NCBI GenBank assembly: GCA_963786295.1
Contig: CAWAYV010000018.1
Span: forward strand, 1 to 64,000
Direction of reading: 5' to 3'
Length of the DNA stretch: 64,000 nucleotides
Source of the DNA: JACCZX01 sp963786295
GTDB taxonomy: Bacteria > Pseudomonadota > Gammaproteobacteria > Burkholderiales > Burkholderiaceae_F
A model generated the notes under the pieces. It made no database searches and was not told the DNA's origin. It was given only the letters and a program-made list of their open reading frames with translations. How positions within the stretch are numbered: position 1 is the first letter of the stretch; each line of letters begins with the position of its first letter. Of this stretch, positions 45,731 to 56,304 are shown piece by piece. The translations under genes and the position numbers were made by a program.

Positions 45731-48700
45731 CGCACTTCCCTGCGCGGAGCCGGCACAAAATCCTGTTGCCGTACTTCATCAGTGACGCTCCAGACGCTGT
45801 TGTCGGGTCGCAGATAAAGCCTCTGCATCTCGGGCAGCGTGAATGGGCGTGAGCCGATGCGCCCGAACACTGCGATCTGTCCACCGGTTTCGTCGACCGC
45901 GCGGTCGCGATCGAGCCCCTTGGACAATGAGAGCGCGGGGCTCGCCGTTTTACGCCATGCAATCAATCGCGGTCTTGGCTCGGGACTGAAGCCGTAGAAC
46001 TTCGGCTGCGTGTCGGGCGCGGTCAGCTGCACGACCTTCAGTCCGTTAATTCCGTCGGCGACATAGGCGAACAGCGATGCATTGGTGGAACCCACGATCA
46101 CATCGCGTGCGTCGTTCAGCCGGCTTTCCGCCGTGTAGCGAGTCAGCAGCCGTGGAGCTTCGGGCTGCTCGACATCGATGATCGCCAATCCTTCGCGTCC
46201 GGCCGCGACATAAGCGTAAGTGCGTGCGACGTAAATGCGGCGAGCATCGGCCAACGTAACGGTTGCGTCGGCCAGCCGCGGCTTACCCGGAACCGTCACA
46301 TCGATCACTCGCATTCCGTTCGAGTCGAGCACGAACAGATAGCGGAATTGCAGTGCACTCGCGCGCGCGCCGGGTAGCGACACTACTGCCGTCAATTTCG
46401 GCTGCAACGGCGCAGCGAGATCAACGATCACGATGCCGACGTCCGTCGTGACATAGGCCGTCGAACCGCCGAGAACGATGTGGCGTGCACCGTTCAACAC
46501 TCCTGGTCTTTCGGTGCCGCCGTTCCAGGTTACCGCGCGCTTAAGCATGTTGTTGCGAGCATTACCGTCAGCGAGCGTGTCGACGTTAACGAGTATCAAT
46601 CCTTCGACGCTATCGGTGATCGCCGCGTAGCGATAGATCGGATGGAACGGCTGCTCGAGATTCACGTCGCGCATCAGCGCGGCATGTGTATCCATCCGCG
46701 TTGGCGCAATCGGCTGATTGGTCGGCAGCGCAACGCATGTTGCATTCTTTGATGCGACTCGCGTGTCATGGCCGAGCGGAGAAAACGGCGCGCTGATGAT
46801 CCGCTGCGATACGTTCTTGTTCGCGATGCTTGCGACGTCGTAGACACGCAGCCCGCCCGCGCCTTCGGCGGAAAATAGATATTCGCCGCGCACTTGCACG
46901 CACGCTGCGCCGCCGCTGCGATGTGAGTGCTCGGTCTTCAGCTCGTGTCCGCGCTTTTCGTGCTCGCCGTACCAGTCCGGATACGCGTAACGATGCAGAT
47001 AGCTGCCGATCACCGCCTGCGGTTCGTCCCATTCTGTGACTTGCACTGCGCCGACGTGCCGCTCGCCGCCGACCCATGCATTGAAGCCGACGAAGTTGAC
47101 GAAGTTGGTTCCCTGCAGCAGCAGCTGCGCCATGATTGCGTTGTTGTCATTTGCCTGTGACACATGGCAATCAGTGCACGTCTTGGTTTCGGTCTTGCGC
47201 TCGGTGTGCGGATAGTGCGGCGCAAACGCCTGCGATGAGTAGCCGGCAGCGGATATCGGCGGCTGCTGAATGTAGATGCGCGCGCGGTTGGTATCTGTCG
47301 ACGACAGCACCAGCGCGGAGCTCGAACGCACCGGCGCGATTTTGTAATTCTTCGCATCGCCGTGGCGACCGAGCTGAAACATGTCATCGCGCGCCACCTG
47401 CGGGTTATACGTCGCGTAGTTACGCGTCGATCCGCCTTCGTAATGCAAGCGGTCGCTTTTCCAGTTGGCCTGAATCGGCAGATGACAGCCGGCGCAGCTG
47501 GTTGTCCATGACAGGTGACATGTGTAGCACGCCATCTTGTCGTCACCATGCGCGAGTACGTTTGCATCGACGCCCGGTCCCCACCGCATAGGCAACCCCG
47601 CTGGACTCAAACGCGCCATCAGCTTGGCGCGGGCGGCTTTCTCGTTGTATTGCGGATGGCCCGGCGTCACCGTGTCCTTGACCAGCGACATTTCCCACTC
47701 TCGCTGAGGATCAAGCGCTGAGCGCTGGTACAGCTTGCCTTCGCGCCACTCGAAGCGCCGGCGCCCGTCGGGCGTGCGCAGCAACGACAGGTCGTTGCCG
47801 ATCTGCGGTGCGGCGGGGCCGCTGGTACGTAGCGTCGGATACGCCTTGGCGGTGCCGTGGCAATCGGCGCAATCGATCTCGATCGCGGCCGCAACTTCGC
47901 CGTAGATGTGCCCGTTGCCGTGTGTGTCCTGCCCGAAGTGGCAATCGACGCAGTGCATGCCGACGTCGACATGGACCGACGACAGGTGCACCGCCTTTTT
48001 GAATTTCTGCGGATCGTCATCCGCAACCGCCTTGCCGTCCTTATCGAGCAACGTGCCTTTGCGATCGCGCTTGTAGACCGCGCGGAAGTTCCAGCCGTGT
48101 CCGTGATAGTCGGCAAACTGCGTGTCTCGCAGATACGGATTCAATTCGGACACGCGTTGCAGGAACGCCGGATCGCTCCACTTGCCGCGGATCGCCGCTT
48201 CTTCGGGATTGCGCTCGTTAGTCGCGCGGATTTCCTTGTCTGTCGGGTAGCGCTGCTTTTCGGGCCACATGCTCGGTGCGTCGCTTTCGTAATCCCACAT
48301 CGTGTAGCCATAGAACGAATTGACGAACACGTTCGGCTGGTGCATGTGGCACACCATGCACTGCGACGATGGAATTGAACGAGTGAATTGATGCTTCAAC
48401 GGATGGCCCGAGCGATCTTTCGGAATCGTCGGATCGGCCGACTGCGATCGGCCCAGATGCCCGCGCTTTGCGTACGGTCCCGAATGGCGTGGATCGCGAT
48501 CGTTGGCATACACGCTATGACACCCGCTGCAGCCCGATGCGCGATAGTCGCCCGGATGATCGTTGGTGCCCATGAACCACATGTGCGGATCATTGAGTCG
48601 CGTCTTCGTGATGTTGATCAACGGCACCGCGATGCGATTGCCGGTGCCAGGCCCGCGATTGCTCGCCTTGATGTCGGGCCGGCCCGGCTCGTCGAGGCGC

Positions 48701-49511
48701 TGAATCTGTCCTGCCAGATTCGGCAGTCCGATCTCCGGAAACTGCGACGCGATGACCTTGCCGCCGCCTTCGAACACGCGAAACACGTCGGCGGGCGGCA
48801 CCGTTTCCCACGCCGGCAGCGGATACAGCTGCGGCAGGATGCCGCGCTCGGTCATGTTGACCGTCGGCGTCAATCGGATTCTTGATCGACGCAGCTTCGC
48901 CGTGCGTCGTGTATGCCTCGCCGAGCAGATAGCGCTTGAACGGCAGGATGCCGTTGTTGTACGACGCGCCGCCCCACAGCATCGCCGAGGTCGACATCAA
49001 GCTGCGCTCTGCCGCCTGAATGATCGGCAGATGACACGCGCCGCACGCTTCACGCGCGACTCGGTAGTCGCCGGGTTGATGAAGCGCACGAACTCGGGCG
49101 CTTCGTTGTTCAGCAGCGTGTACGTGCGCGGCACCGTCGCGCTCGCCGGATAGCCCCAGCTCTTCGGCAGACTCGGCAGGACGTGCGCGAGGTCCTGCGC
49201 GCTGGCGATACGCGACATCAGCCGGCTGCGCTGGCAGCAGGGCGCTTGATCGAAGCATCACCGCCATGGCAGTCGGTGCAACCGAGAATGACCGCGGTGT
49301 TGGCATGCATCGTCGGCGCATCGGTCTTCTCGTGACACGTGGTGCAGCCGGCGGATTTCAGTTCGGCTTCCACCAGCGTTTGCCGTTCGGGCGCGGCGGC
49401 GTGCGCGACATAGGTGCGCTTGACCGGCGTTTCGTTGTTCGCCGCATTGCCTGGCGCGAGCAAGCGCGGCCGCCAGCGCCATTCCGATGAGGTGCAGTCG
49501 CGACAGCGCAT
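45727..49511 (-). CDS. decahaem cytochrome c fused to a C-terminal LVIVD beta-propeller
   Basis: About 1,260 residues. A hydrophobic leader (LIGMALAAALA) starts near 49511. Ten CXXCH sites follow in order: CTTCH, CTDCH, CGACH, CSGCH, CMVCH, CVDCH, CADCH, CYTCH, CAGCH, CTDCH. The last 400 residues contain repeated LVIVD blades: GGLRVYDVASI, VGIVIVDLAAPLQP, NGMRVIDVTVPGKPRL, EGLAIIDVEQPEAPRL, NGLKVVQLTAPDTQP. LVIVD propellers occur on surface proteins, so the propeller may anchor or present the cytochrome outside the cell. Frames slip near 49450, 49218, 49075 and 48870. It starts on the stop of the barrel gene (TGATG). Confidence 0.9.
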
Positions 49512-51669
49512 CAGTAGGTCAGCAACACGTTGAACAGCACCGAGTACTGCGTTCGATCGGTTTGATACAGCTGCTTCAATCCGCGTCCGGGCACCAGCGC
49601 AGCGACCGACGCATTCAGCACGATGTTCTGATTGAAGAACGGCCGGTACTGAATCGCCGCCGAAACATCGACGCCGATCTCGCGATCGACCGTGCCTTGA
49701 TTGCGCAGCACCGAGACGCTGCTGGTGTTCAGAAAGCGTAGATAGTTGAGGTTGCCGATCACGCGCAACGTCGGCAGCACATCGGCGTCGGCGCCGATGC
49801 CCGCGAGCAGCAGGCCCGGATTGACGAAGTTCGATTGCCCTTGGTCCTTCGACGAACGCAGCGACGGCAGCACACCGTTACGACCGGACAGTGCGACTCC
49901 GCCGCCGCCGATCAACGGCACCGCCTGCCGGATCCAGTAACTCGTGTCGGCGCCGGCAATCTGCGGGTTCTCGAAGATCGCATCGAAGCCGGTCGCCTTG
50001 TCGTCAAACGGATCCTTGTCACCGCTCGCAGCGAGCACAGTCGCGCGCGTGCGCAGCCAGCTGAAGTCGTACGACGCTTCGACCGCCGCGAATGCCGCGC
50101 GAATGTCCTGCGGCTGCTGTGCGAGCGCGCCGCGCGTGTCGCGGCCGAACGCAGCGTACGTCGATGCGCTGACGTTTACGCGCCCGAAGTGGCCGTCGCC
50201 ATTGAGTCCGAGATACGTCACGTGATAGCGATGCCGCGCATGTCGCCGATCGCCGCCGGGCGCACCAGGAATCCGTTGCGATCGAATTGATTGCGGTCGT
50301 CTTCGCGATTGATGTTGTGCACGACCGTGCCCTGCAACGTGAAGCCGAGCACCGGAAAATCCTGCCGGTACAGATTGAATGCGAACACGTCGTCGTCGCG
50401 CAGCCGGCTGCCGATGTCGTTCAGACCGCTGTTGGTGTCCTTCTCGATGCGGCGGAACGCGCCGATGTTGTATTGCCACTGATTGTTCGCGCGCGTTCCG
50501 AACAAACGTACACCGAGCGGCACGTCGTTGAACAGGAATCCGCGAAAGTCCGACTGAAACGGCTGAATGCCAACGCGCACGCTGTCGAAGTCGTAGCGAT
50601 CCGATACATCGCGCAGATGCTTGTCGACGAACAGTTCCTGTACGCCGATGTGCTGATCGCGGCGCCGTGTTCCGCTGCGTGGATCGATGCGCAGCGCGCG
50701 CACTTCCTCGACGTTGTTGACGTTGAAATTCAGCACCGGCACAAAGCGGATTTCATAGTCGGGCGGGCGAAACGTCGTGTTGCCCTGGATCAGCGCAAAG
50801 TTCAGCACGACGTTCTGCGCAAACGTCGTTTGCGAGCCGCGCCCGAACACGTCGTTGGCTTGAGCGCGTTCAGATGTTTGTGGGCCCACGCCGGTCGGCA
50901 CACGGCGCAGCTCGAACAATGTGTCCGACACGACGCCGAGGTTGAAGAACCAGTCGCTGCGTGCCGAAGATCGGCCGATCGCCTTTCAGCACGTTCGGGT
51001 TGTACGGATCGATCCAGCGCGGGGTAACCAGCTTCAATTGATCCGCGAGGCGCCATCGATCAGGCAACGGAATCGTTTCGCGCGGATCAAGACGCGTCGG
51101 CGGCTCGACTCGCAGCGGATCGATCGGCGGAATTTCTTCTTTCAGCGGCTTGCCCATCGGGCGCGATTGCGTCACTCGATCGTCGGGTACTGCAGCTGAG
51201 CGGAACTGCGCGTCCGCCGTCGCGCGAGTCGCAGGTTTCGTCGGAGCCGCAACGCGTGGCGCAGGTGTTGCGGCTGCCGAGAAGTTTGAAATCCCGCCAT
51301 CGACGATGCGCAGCACCCAGCCGATACGTCCGTCATCGAGCCGCACTCGATACCAATCGCCGTCGCGCCAATCGCTTTTACGCGCGCACCGCTTTTCAGC
51401 GTGGCGATCGGGCGCGGCCGCAGCTGCATGTCGGTCACGCTGCGCTCGCGCTTGCTCGATGCTTTGTCGATTTCACGCTTCAGTTGCGCCACATCGAACG
51501 GCTGCGCATAGACCGGCAACCTGATCGATTCGCATTACGAGCTCGGCAGACACCGCGCGTCCGCGCGCTGGGAGCGCAACGTCGACGGCACTGTCGGCTG
51601 CGCAGCAGCAGCGTTGGCGAGGGCCGCACCAAGCCAGGCCAATGCGTGCAGGCTCAGCGGACCGCGCAT
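49511..51669 (-). CDS. outer-membrane beta-barrel protein with N-terminal SH3b domain
   Basis: About 720 residues. The ATG at 51669 opens a signal peptide (MRGPLSLHALAWLGAALANA). After slips near 51560 and 51370 an SH3b-like domain follows (IATLKSGARVKAIGA, then WYRVRLDDGRIGWVLRIV), and then a Pro-rich linker. After further slips near 50940 and 50225, about 450 residues alternate polar and hydrophobic positions in strand-sized runs, ending QTDRTQYSVLFNVLLTY with a terminal aromatic, as outer-membrane barrels do. The position between cytochrome genes suggests a porin sheath for electron transfer. It is not recognisably MtrB-like; no CXXC is seen near the N-terminus. Confidence 0.75.
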
Positions 51670-51673
51670 CGGC

Positions 51674-53544
51674 TCACAGTCCTGCACACACATTTTGTTC
51701 GCTGCTGTTCAGAAACGGCGCCTGCGGACATTGCGCGTAGCGCAGTCGCGTGCCGTGCCCTGCGGCACCAAGGTGTCCGCGCGAATTCCGGGCGGCGCAT
51801 TCCCCAGGCCGGTATTCAGCGCACGCGCGGCGTTCGCGACGCCAAGGAATGCGACCATGTCGTCCTGGTCGACACCATCGCCGGATACGCCGATCGCGCC
51901 GATCAATTGATTGCCGCGATAAATCGGAACAGCTGCCCGGAAAAATCTGAATGCCGTTAGCGAGCGAGCTAATGCCGGTGCATCCGATTCCGTTGTCGCC
52001 GGCTGCGAGTGATGCGATCAGCTTGTTGTAGACGAGATCGAGCTGCAGCCCGTCGTTAAACGCACTCCACGATGCAAGCGGCTTGGACAGCGGGCCGGGA
52101 TTCGCAAAATCGACGCCGTCCGGAAACGCCGGCCGCGCAATGTTGCCGATCGATCGCGCGCTGAACGCAATGCCATCGCTGAATGCGTTCGCATTGGCGA
52201 ACAGCGTGCGTGCGGCGGCGACGTAGGTCGAGATCGGCGACAAAGCGGGCGGCGACAAATACGCTGCCGGCGGCAATGCGGATAGCAATGTCGCCGCGTT
52301 GACGCTCGAAAAGAAAGTCGCGGCACGCGCTTTCTGCACCGACACATCGATGCCGAACACCGGCGCGTCGGGCGTTCTGACCAGACCGACAATGGCGCCC
52401 TGCGTATCGACGACCGAGATCGTCACTTGCGCCGGTGAGCCGAGCGGCCTGCGTATCTGCGCGCGCGCCCGGTTGGCGACGTCGAGCGCACTGGCGAGCA
52501 GCTGCGTTGCTTCGGCGGCCGTCATCAAGCCGTCGGTGCCGGCGCGGCGGAGCAAAACGATTGACGTTGGCGGCATCGACCAGCACGTGCGCGCCCAATG
52601 CCGCCAACGATGCCTGCTCTCGGCTCGAATGCCGGACGCTGCGCTGCCGAACGAGGTGCCCGCCACGATCGGTGAGCCGCCATAGCCGGGCACGTTGACC
52701 AACACACCTGCACTGCCGGCGATCGCCGGGAACAATGCGGACAGCGCCGGATTGCTCACGATCGTTTCGCTGTCGGTGAAACGCAACGTGCGGCCGTCGG
52801 CGGTAATGCGATCGGCGCGCCGATCGAGCGGCGCAGCAAAGCCGGTCGACGCCGCGACGGCAATCAGCTCGTCGGTGTCGACGTCGACGTTCTGAATATC
52901 CAGGTCGAGCGAATACAGGCCGTCCGCAATCACGCCGACACCGCCCACCAGCACACCGTTCTTGTACAGCGGCAATCCGCCCGGATCCGCCGATAGACCC
53001 AGCGGCGAACGCTTCGGTCCAATGCTGCCGGCGCTTGCCTGACGCACGACGTCCGAACACGACAGCTGCGAGAACTGCACACCGAACAGCGGACCCGAGG
53101 GTTGCCCGGTTTCGCGCGGATTGAAGTTTTCCTGCACGATCTGGCTCGCAGTGCGCGTGGAGAACGCGTTGCCCTCCGACGACAGATAGGCACCGGTCAC
53201 CGCCTTGGCGATCGCTGCAAGCTCGGAAGGCAGCACGTCGATGCCTTCGAGCCCGCCCTGCACGTTCGTGCCCGAACTTATCGTGAACGTGGCGCGGCAC
53301 CGATCATGCGAAACACGCCAAGCACGTTGCCGACACGATCGACCACCGCGATCGTTGCCGGTGCGTTGCGCGCTTGCGCTTCGCCGACCGCTTGCGCGAT
53401 CACGCGTTCGACATCGGCGACCGTGAGCGCTACCGGCGCGGCTGCCTGGCAATTACCGGTGCAACCGCCAGCACCGTTACCGTCCGCCACTGCCGCAACC
53501 GATCAGCGCCAGCGCGAAGAGCGCGACGACATCGCGCGCCTCAC
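51674..53544 (-). CDS. lipoprotein with GlcG/HbpS-type haem-binding domains
   Basis: About 620 residues. A lipobox (LALIGC) follows a hydrophobic stretch starting just inside the overlap with the FHA-cytochrome gene; the start is GTG 53544 or ATG 53532. One GlcG/HbpS unit begins LTVADVERVIAQAVGEAQAR, and a second lies in GLMTAAEATQLLASALDVAN to FGIDVSVQKARAATFF. The C-terminal GAIGVSGDGVDQDDMVAF is the classic HbpS end motif. Frames slip near 53500, 53300, 52555 and 51950. HbpS-type domains bind haem or related cofactors and are not CXXCH cytochromes. In this operon it could deliver or hold haem, or be an accessory surface subunit. Confidence 0.75.
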
Positions 53545-55266
53545 TTCGCCGCTCCTGACACGGGGCGCTTGATCGGTTGAATGGGCAATGCGAATTGCGC
53601 GCGCCACGCACCGGCTTACCGTCGACCACCATCGCCTGGCGCCCAGGCATATGAAACTCATGACACATCAGGCACGACGATGTCAGTTTGTTCGGCGCCG
53701 ATTGATTGCCCCCGTGGCAGGCCCGGCACGAGGCGATATCCGGCATCGCAACGTCTTCCGACCGCTTCGATTTTTCGACCTTGTGACAATCGCTGCAGGG
53801 CGATGCGGTGTGTGATGCATGGTCGAAGCGGGCGCCGGGCATCCATCGCTGCGAAATGAATACCGGCTCGACGCTTCCAGAGGTGTCGCCCGTCGCACGC
53901 GTGACTTCGTGGCAGATCGGGCACGCACGCACCTCGATCAAGTCCTGCGCGACCGCGCGCGTCTTGCGTTGCGCCCATGCGAGCGCTCGCGCACGCTCGA
54001 CGGGACTTGCCGCGCCGCTGGCGCCGATGCCGCGCTCGAGTGGCGCCGCGGGCGCTACGTCGACCGGCAGATTGTTCAGCGCTGCGCTTTCGTAGAACGC
54101 AGCGATCGCCTCGACGACGCGTTCGATGTCGCCGTGCGGCGCCTCACGCGTCGACACCAGCGGCTCGAACTCGAGCGAGTGGCAACGCTGGCAGTGCGAC
54201 TGCATGGCGATCGGCTTGAAGTCTGCGCCGCGCGCTCGACTGCGCTCTGATGACAGTCACCGCACGCCAGTTTCTCCTTGCCCTTCGGTCCCTGCAGTCC
54301 CGCCTTCAGATGAACGTCGTGTGGAAATTTCAGACCCGAGCGTTCGATCAATCGGCGTCGATCGTCGAGTGCCACTCGAACGAAATCGTGCGGCTTTTTG
54401 CCCGGCCCGCGCCATAACGTCAGCTTGAACTCGGGATGTGCGGCGGAGAAATCGGCGGCGTCCGCCAGAGCAGTATCGGGCGCTCTTGTTTTCAATTGCG
54501 CGTGACAGCCAACACAGTCGGCAGCGGAAGGAGTGGCCAACGCCGTCGCGCCTTTGTGATCGGCATGGCATGTCGCGCAGCGCTGCCCGCCGAACAGCGC
54601 GTGCTGCAATTGAGCTTCGCGCGCATGACCAGCAACGTTCTTATGGCACGCAGCGCACGCCTCGTCACGTACCCGCGCAAACGGCTGTTCGTGGCACGCT
54701 TCGCAGCGCCGGTTCAACATGTGATGCGGCGCTGCGAGCTCGCCCGGATTCCATGCCAGATCGGGCGTCAACGGCTGCTTCGAAAACGCGGCGCGTGAAT
54801 CCGGATCGAACGCGTTCAACAGCGGCACCGCGAGAAACGCCGCGAGAACCAGCACGAATAGCAGCAGCGCCGGCACACGCTGCGTCAACCAGGTCTGGCG
54901 CAAGCTGGTCCGTGCCGCGCGACCGGTCGCATCGTCTGGCAACGGACGCACCAGTTCGATCGTCAACGCGAGATCGATGTCCTCAGGCGCTCGCTCGACG
55001 CCGAGTACGTAGGGTCCAATGTCAATCGCTGTACCGGCCGTGAGTCGCAACCGGTTCGCACCGCTACCGTTTTTCAGCAGCGTCAGCCAGTCGCCATCGA
55101 CGCCGCGCACGATCTGCCCATGTTCGAGCGCAATGCGCGGGTCCGGCAGATACAGCGTGCTCCCGGCAGCACGGCCGACCGTGACGACGTCGGCTTCGAC
55201 AACGCGCTCTGCACGAACGGGCTGGCCGCTGCGGCTGCGTGTGATGTTGGCAACGCGGATTTTCAT
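53541..55266 (-). CDS. FHA-domain, single-TM, decahaem cytochrome c
   Basis: About 575 residues starting at the ATG at 55266. Residues 1-95 are an FHA domain (VVTVGRAAGSTLYLPDPR, then IALEHGQI), but the usual S-x-x-H reads A46-L-E-H49. One helix (VPALLLFVLVLAAFLAVPLL, 131-150) is preceded by Arg, putting the FHA part in the cytoplasm and the rest in the periplasm. Ten haem sites follow: CEACH, CAACH, CATCH, CVGCH, CGDCH, CQRCH, CPICH, CSDCH, CRACH, CLMCH. Frames slip near 54235 and 53590; the end is PIQPIKRPVSGAAK. It would take electrons from the adjacent membrane cytochrome b and hand them outward. Confidence 0.9.
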
Positions 55267-55273
55267 CCGTCGA

Positions 55274-56108
55274 TCACCAGTACGCGAAGACCGCGACCAC
55301 GTGCGCAATCACCGCGGCAAGCAACGCCAGCGACAGCGGCACGTGCAGATACAGCCATAGCTGCTGCCATGCGCGCAGCGAAATGTCGCGTCGCGCGCGA
55401 CGCAATAACTCCGACTTGCGCAGCAGTAGCGCATAGACCGCGTGCGCCGGTGCCTGCTGCGCTGGCGGCAAAGTGTTCGAAACACGTTCCAGCAACGCCA
55501 CTGCTTTGGTCGTCGCACACCGCGGGTCGTGTCCCGCGAGCTGCCTCCACGCGCTGCCGCCGACGCGCGTTTGCTGGGCTGCGCGTAGGACGGCGACGTT
55601 GACATCGTCGGGTAAACCCAGCGCGGCGGCGCGAGCCTGGCGATCGAGGTCGTTGATGCTGAGCAGCAGTGAGTCGAGCGTGTCGTCGCGCAGATTTTCG
55701 GTGATCAGAGGCGGATACCGTGTGTACGCATACGCACCGATCATTCCACTCGCGATCACGAGCAGCATCAATACGTACGCCAGTGTGTGCACGTTCCAGC
55801 CGACCTCGAAGCCGGCATGCAGTGTCACGATGACGACGAGCGAGGTGCCGAGATAAACGTGCGCCGACAGCCAGCCCTGCACCTGCCCGACATTGGAGCG
55901 ATAGCGGCGCTTGCGCACACCGAACCACAGCAGCATCAGGATCAGCAACGCGCCGATCGTGCCTAGCGTGTAGCCGACCCAGCTTCCGCCGTAGGCCCCC
56001 TGCGCGGGCCGATAGACCACATAGGCGACCAGCGGACAGCAGCGAGATCAGCAGCGCGAGCTTGAAGTAACGCAACCGCGCGTATTGCAGGAACGACTGA
56101 TGTCTCAC
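55274..56108 (-). CDS. membrane di-haem b cytochrome (probable quinol-side subunit)
   Basis: About 278 residues, five likely TM helices, one frame slip near 56030. Two helices each carry a His pair 14 residues apart: HVYLGTSLVVIVTLH (codons at about 55861 and 55819) and HVPLSLALLAAVIAH (about 55345 and 55303). H-X13-H in two helices is the hallmark of bis-haem b proteins that cross the membrane, as in cytochrome bc1 b. A soluble loop of about 100 residues separates the helix pairs. It is the first gene of the cytochrome operon, 8 bases before the FHA-decahaem gene, and likely oxidises menaquinol or ubiquinol. Confidence 0.82.
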
Positions 56109-56304
56109 TCGCTTCCCCGACCTCTATCGCGGCCATCACGTAACGGCCGTAGCGCGACGACGCGCGAGTGTACGTAGCCGCTGCAGTAACCGACAAGGCG
56201 AATAGCGCGCTCGCCGGTCGTCAATTCAGCTGTCACCGCCCAGACCGCCGGTGCTAGTCTGCCCCGCGCTCGATCGGCCGGTTGCGGCGGGGGAAGACAA
56301 GAAC

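Noticed and set aside
41991..56108. Naming the cytochrome operon MtrCAB, OmcA or Pcc
   Set aside because: No subunit shows the specific MtrA/MtrB/MtrC layout; FHA, LVIVD, SH3b and HbpS parts are foreign to those systems.
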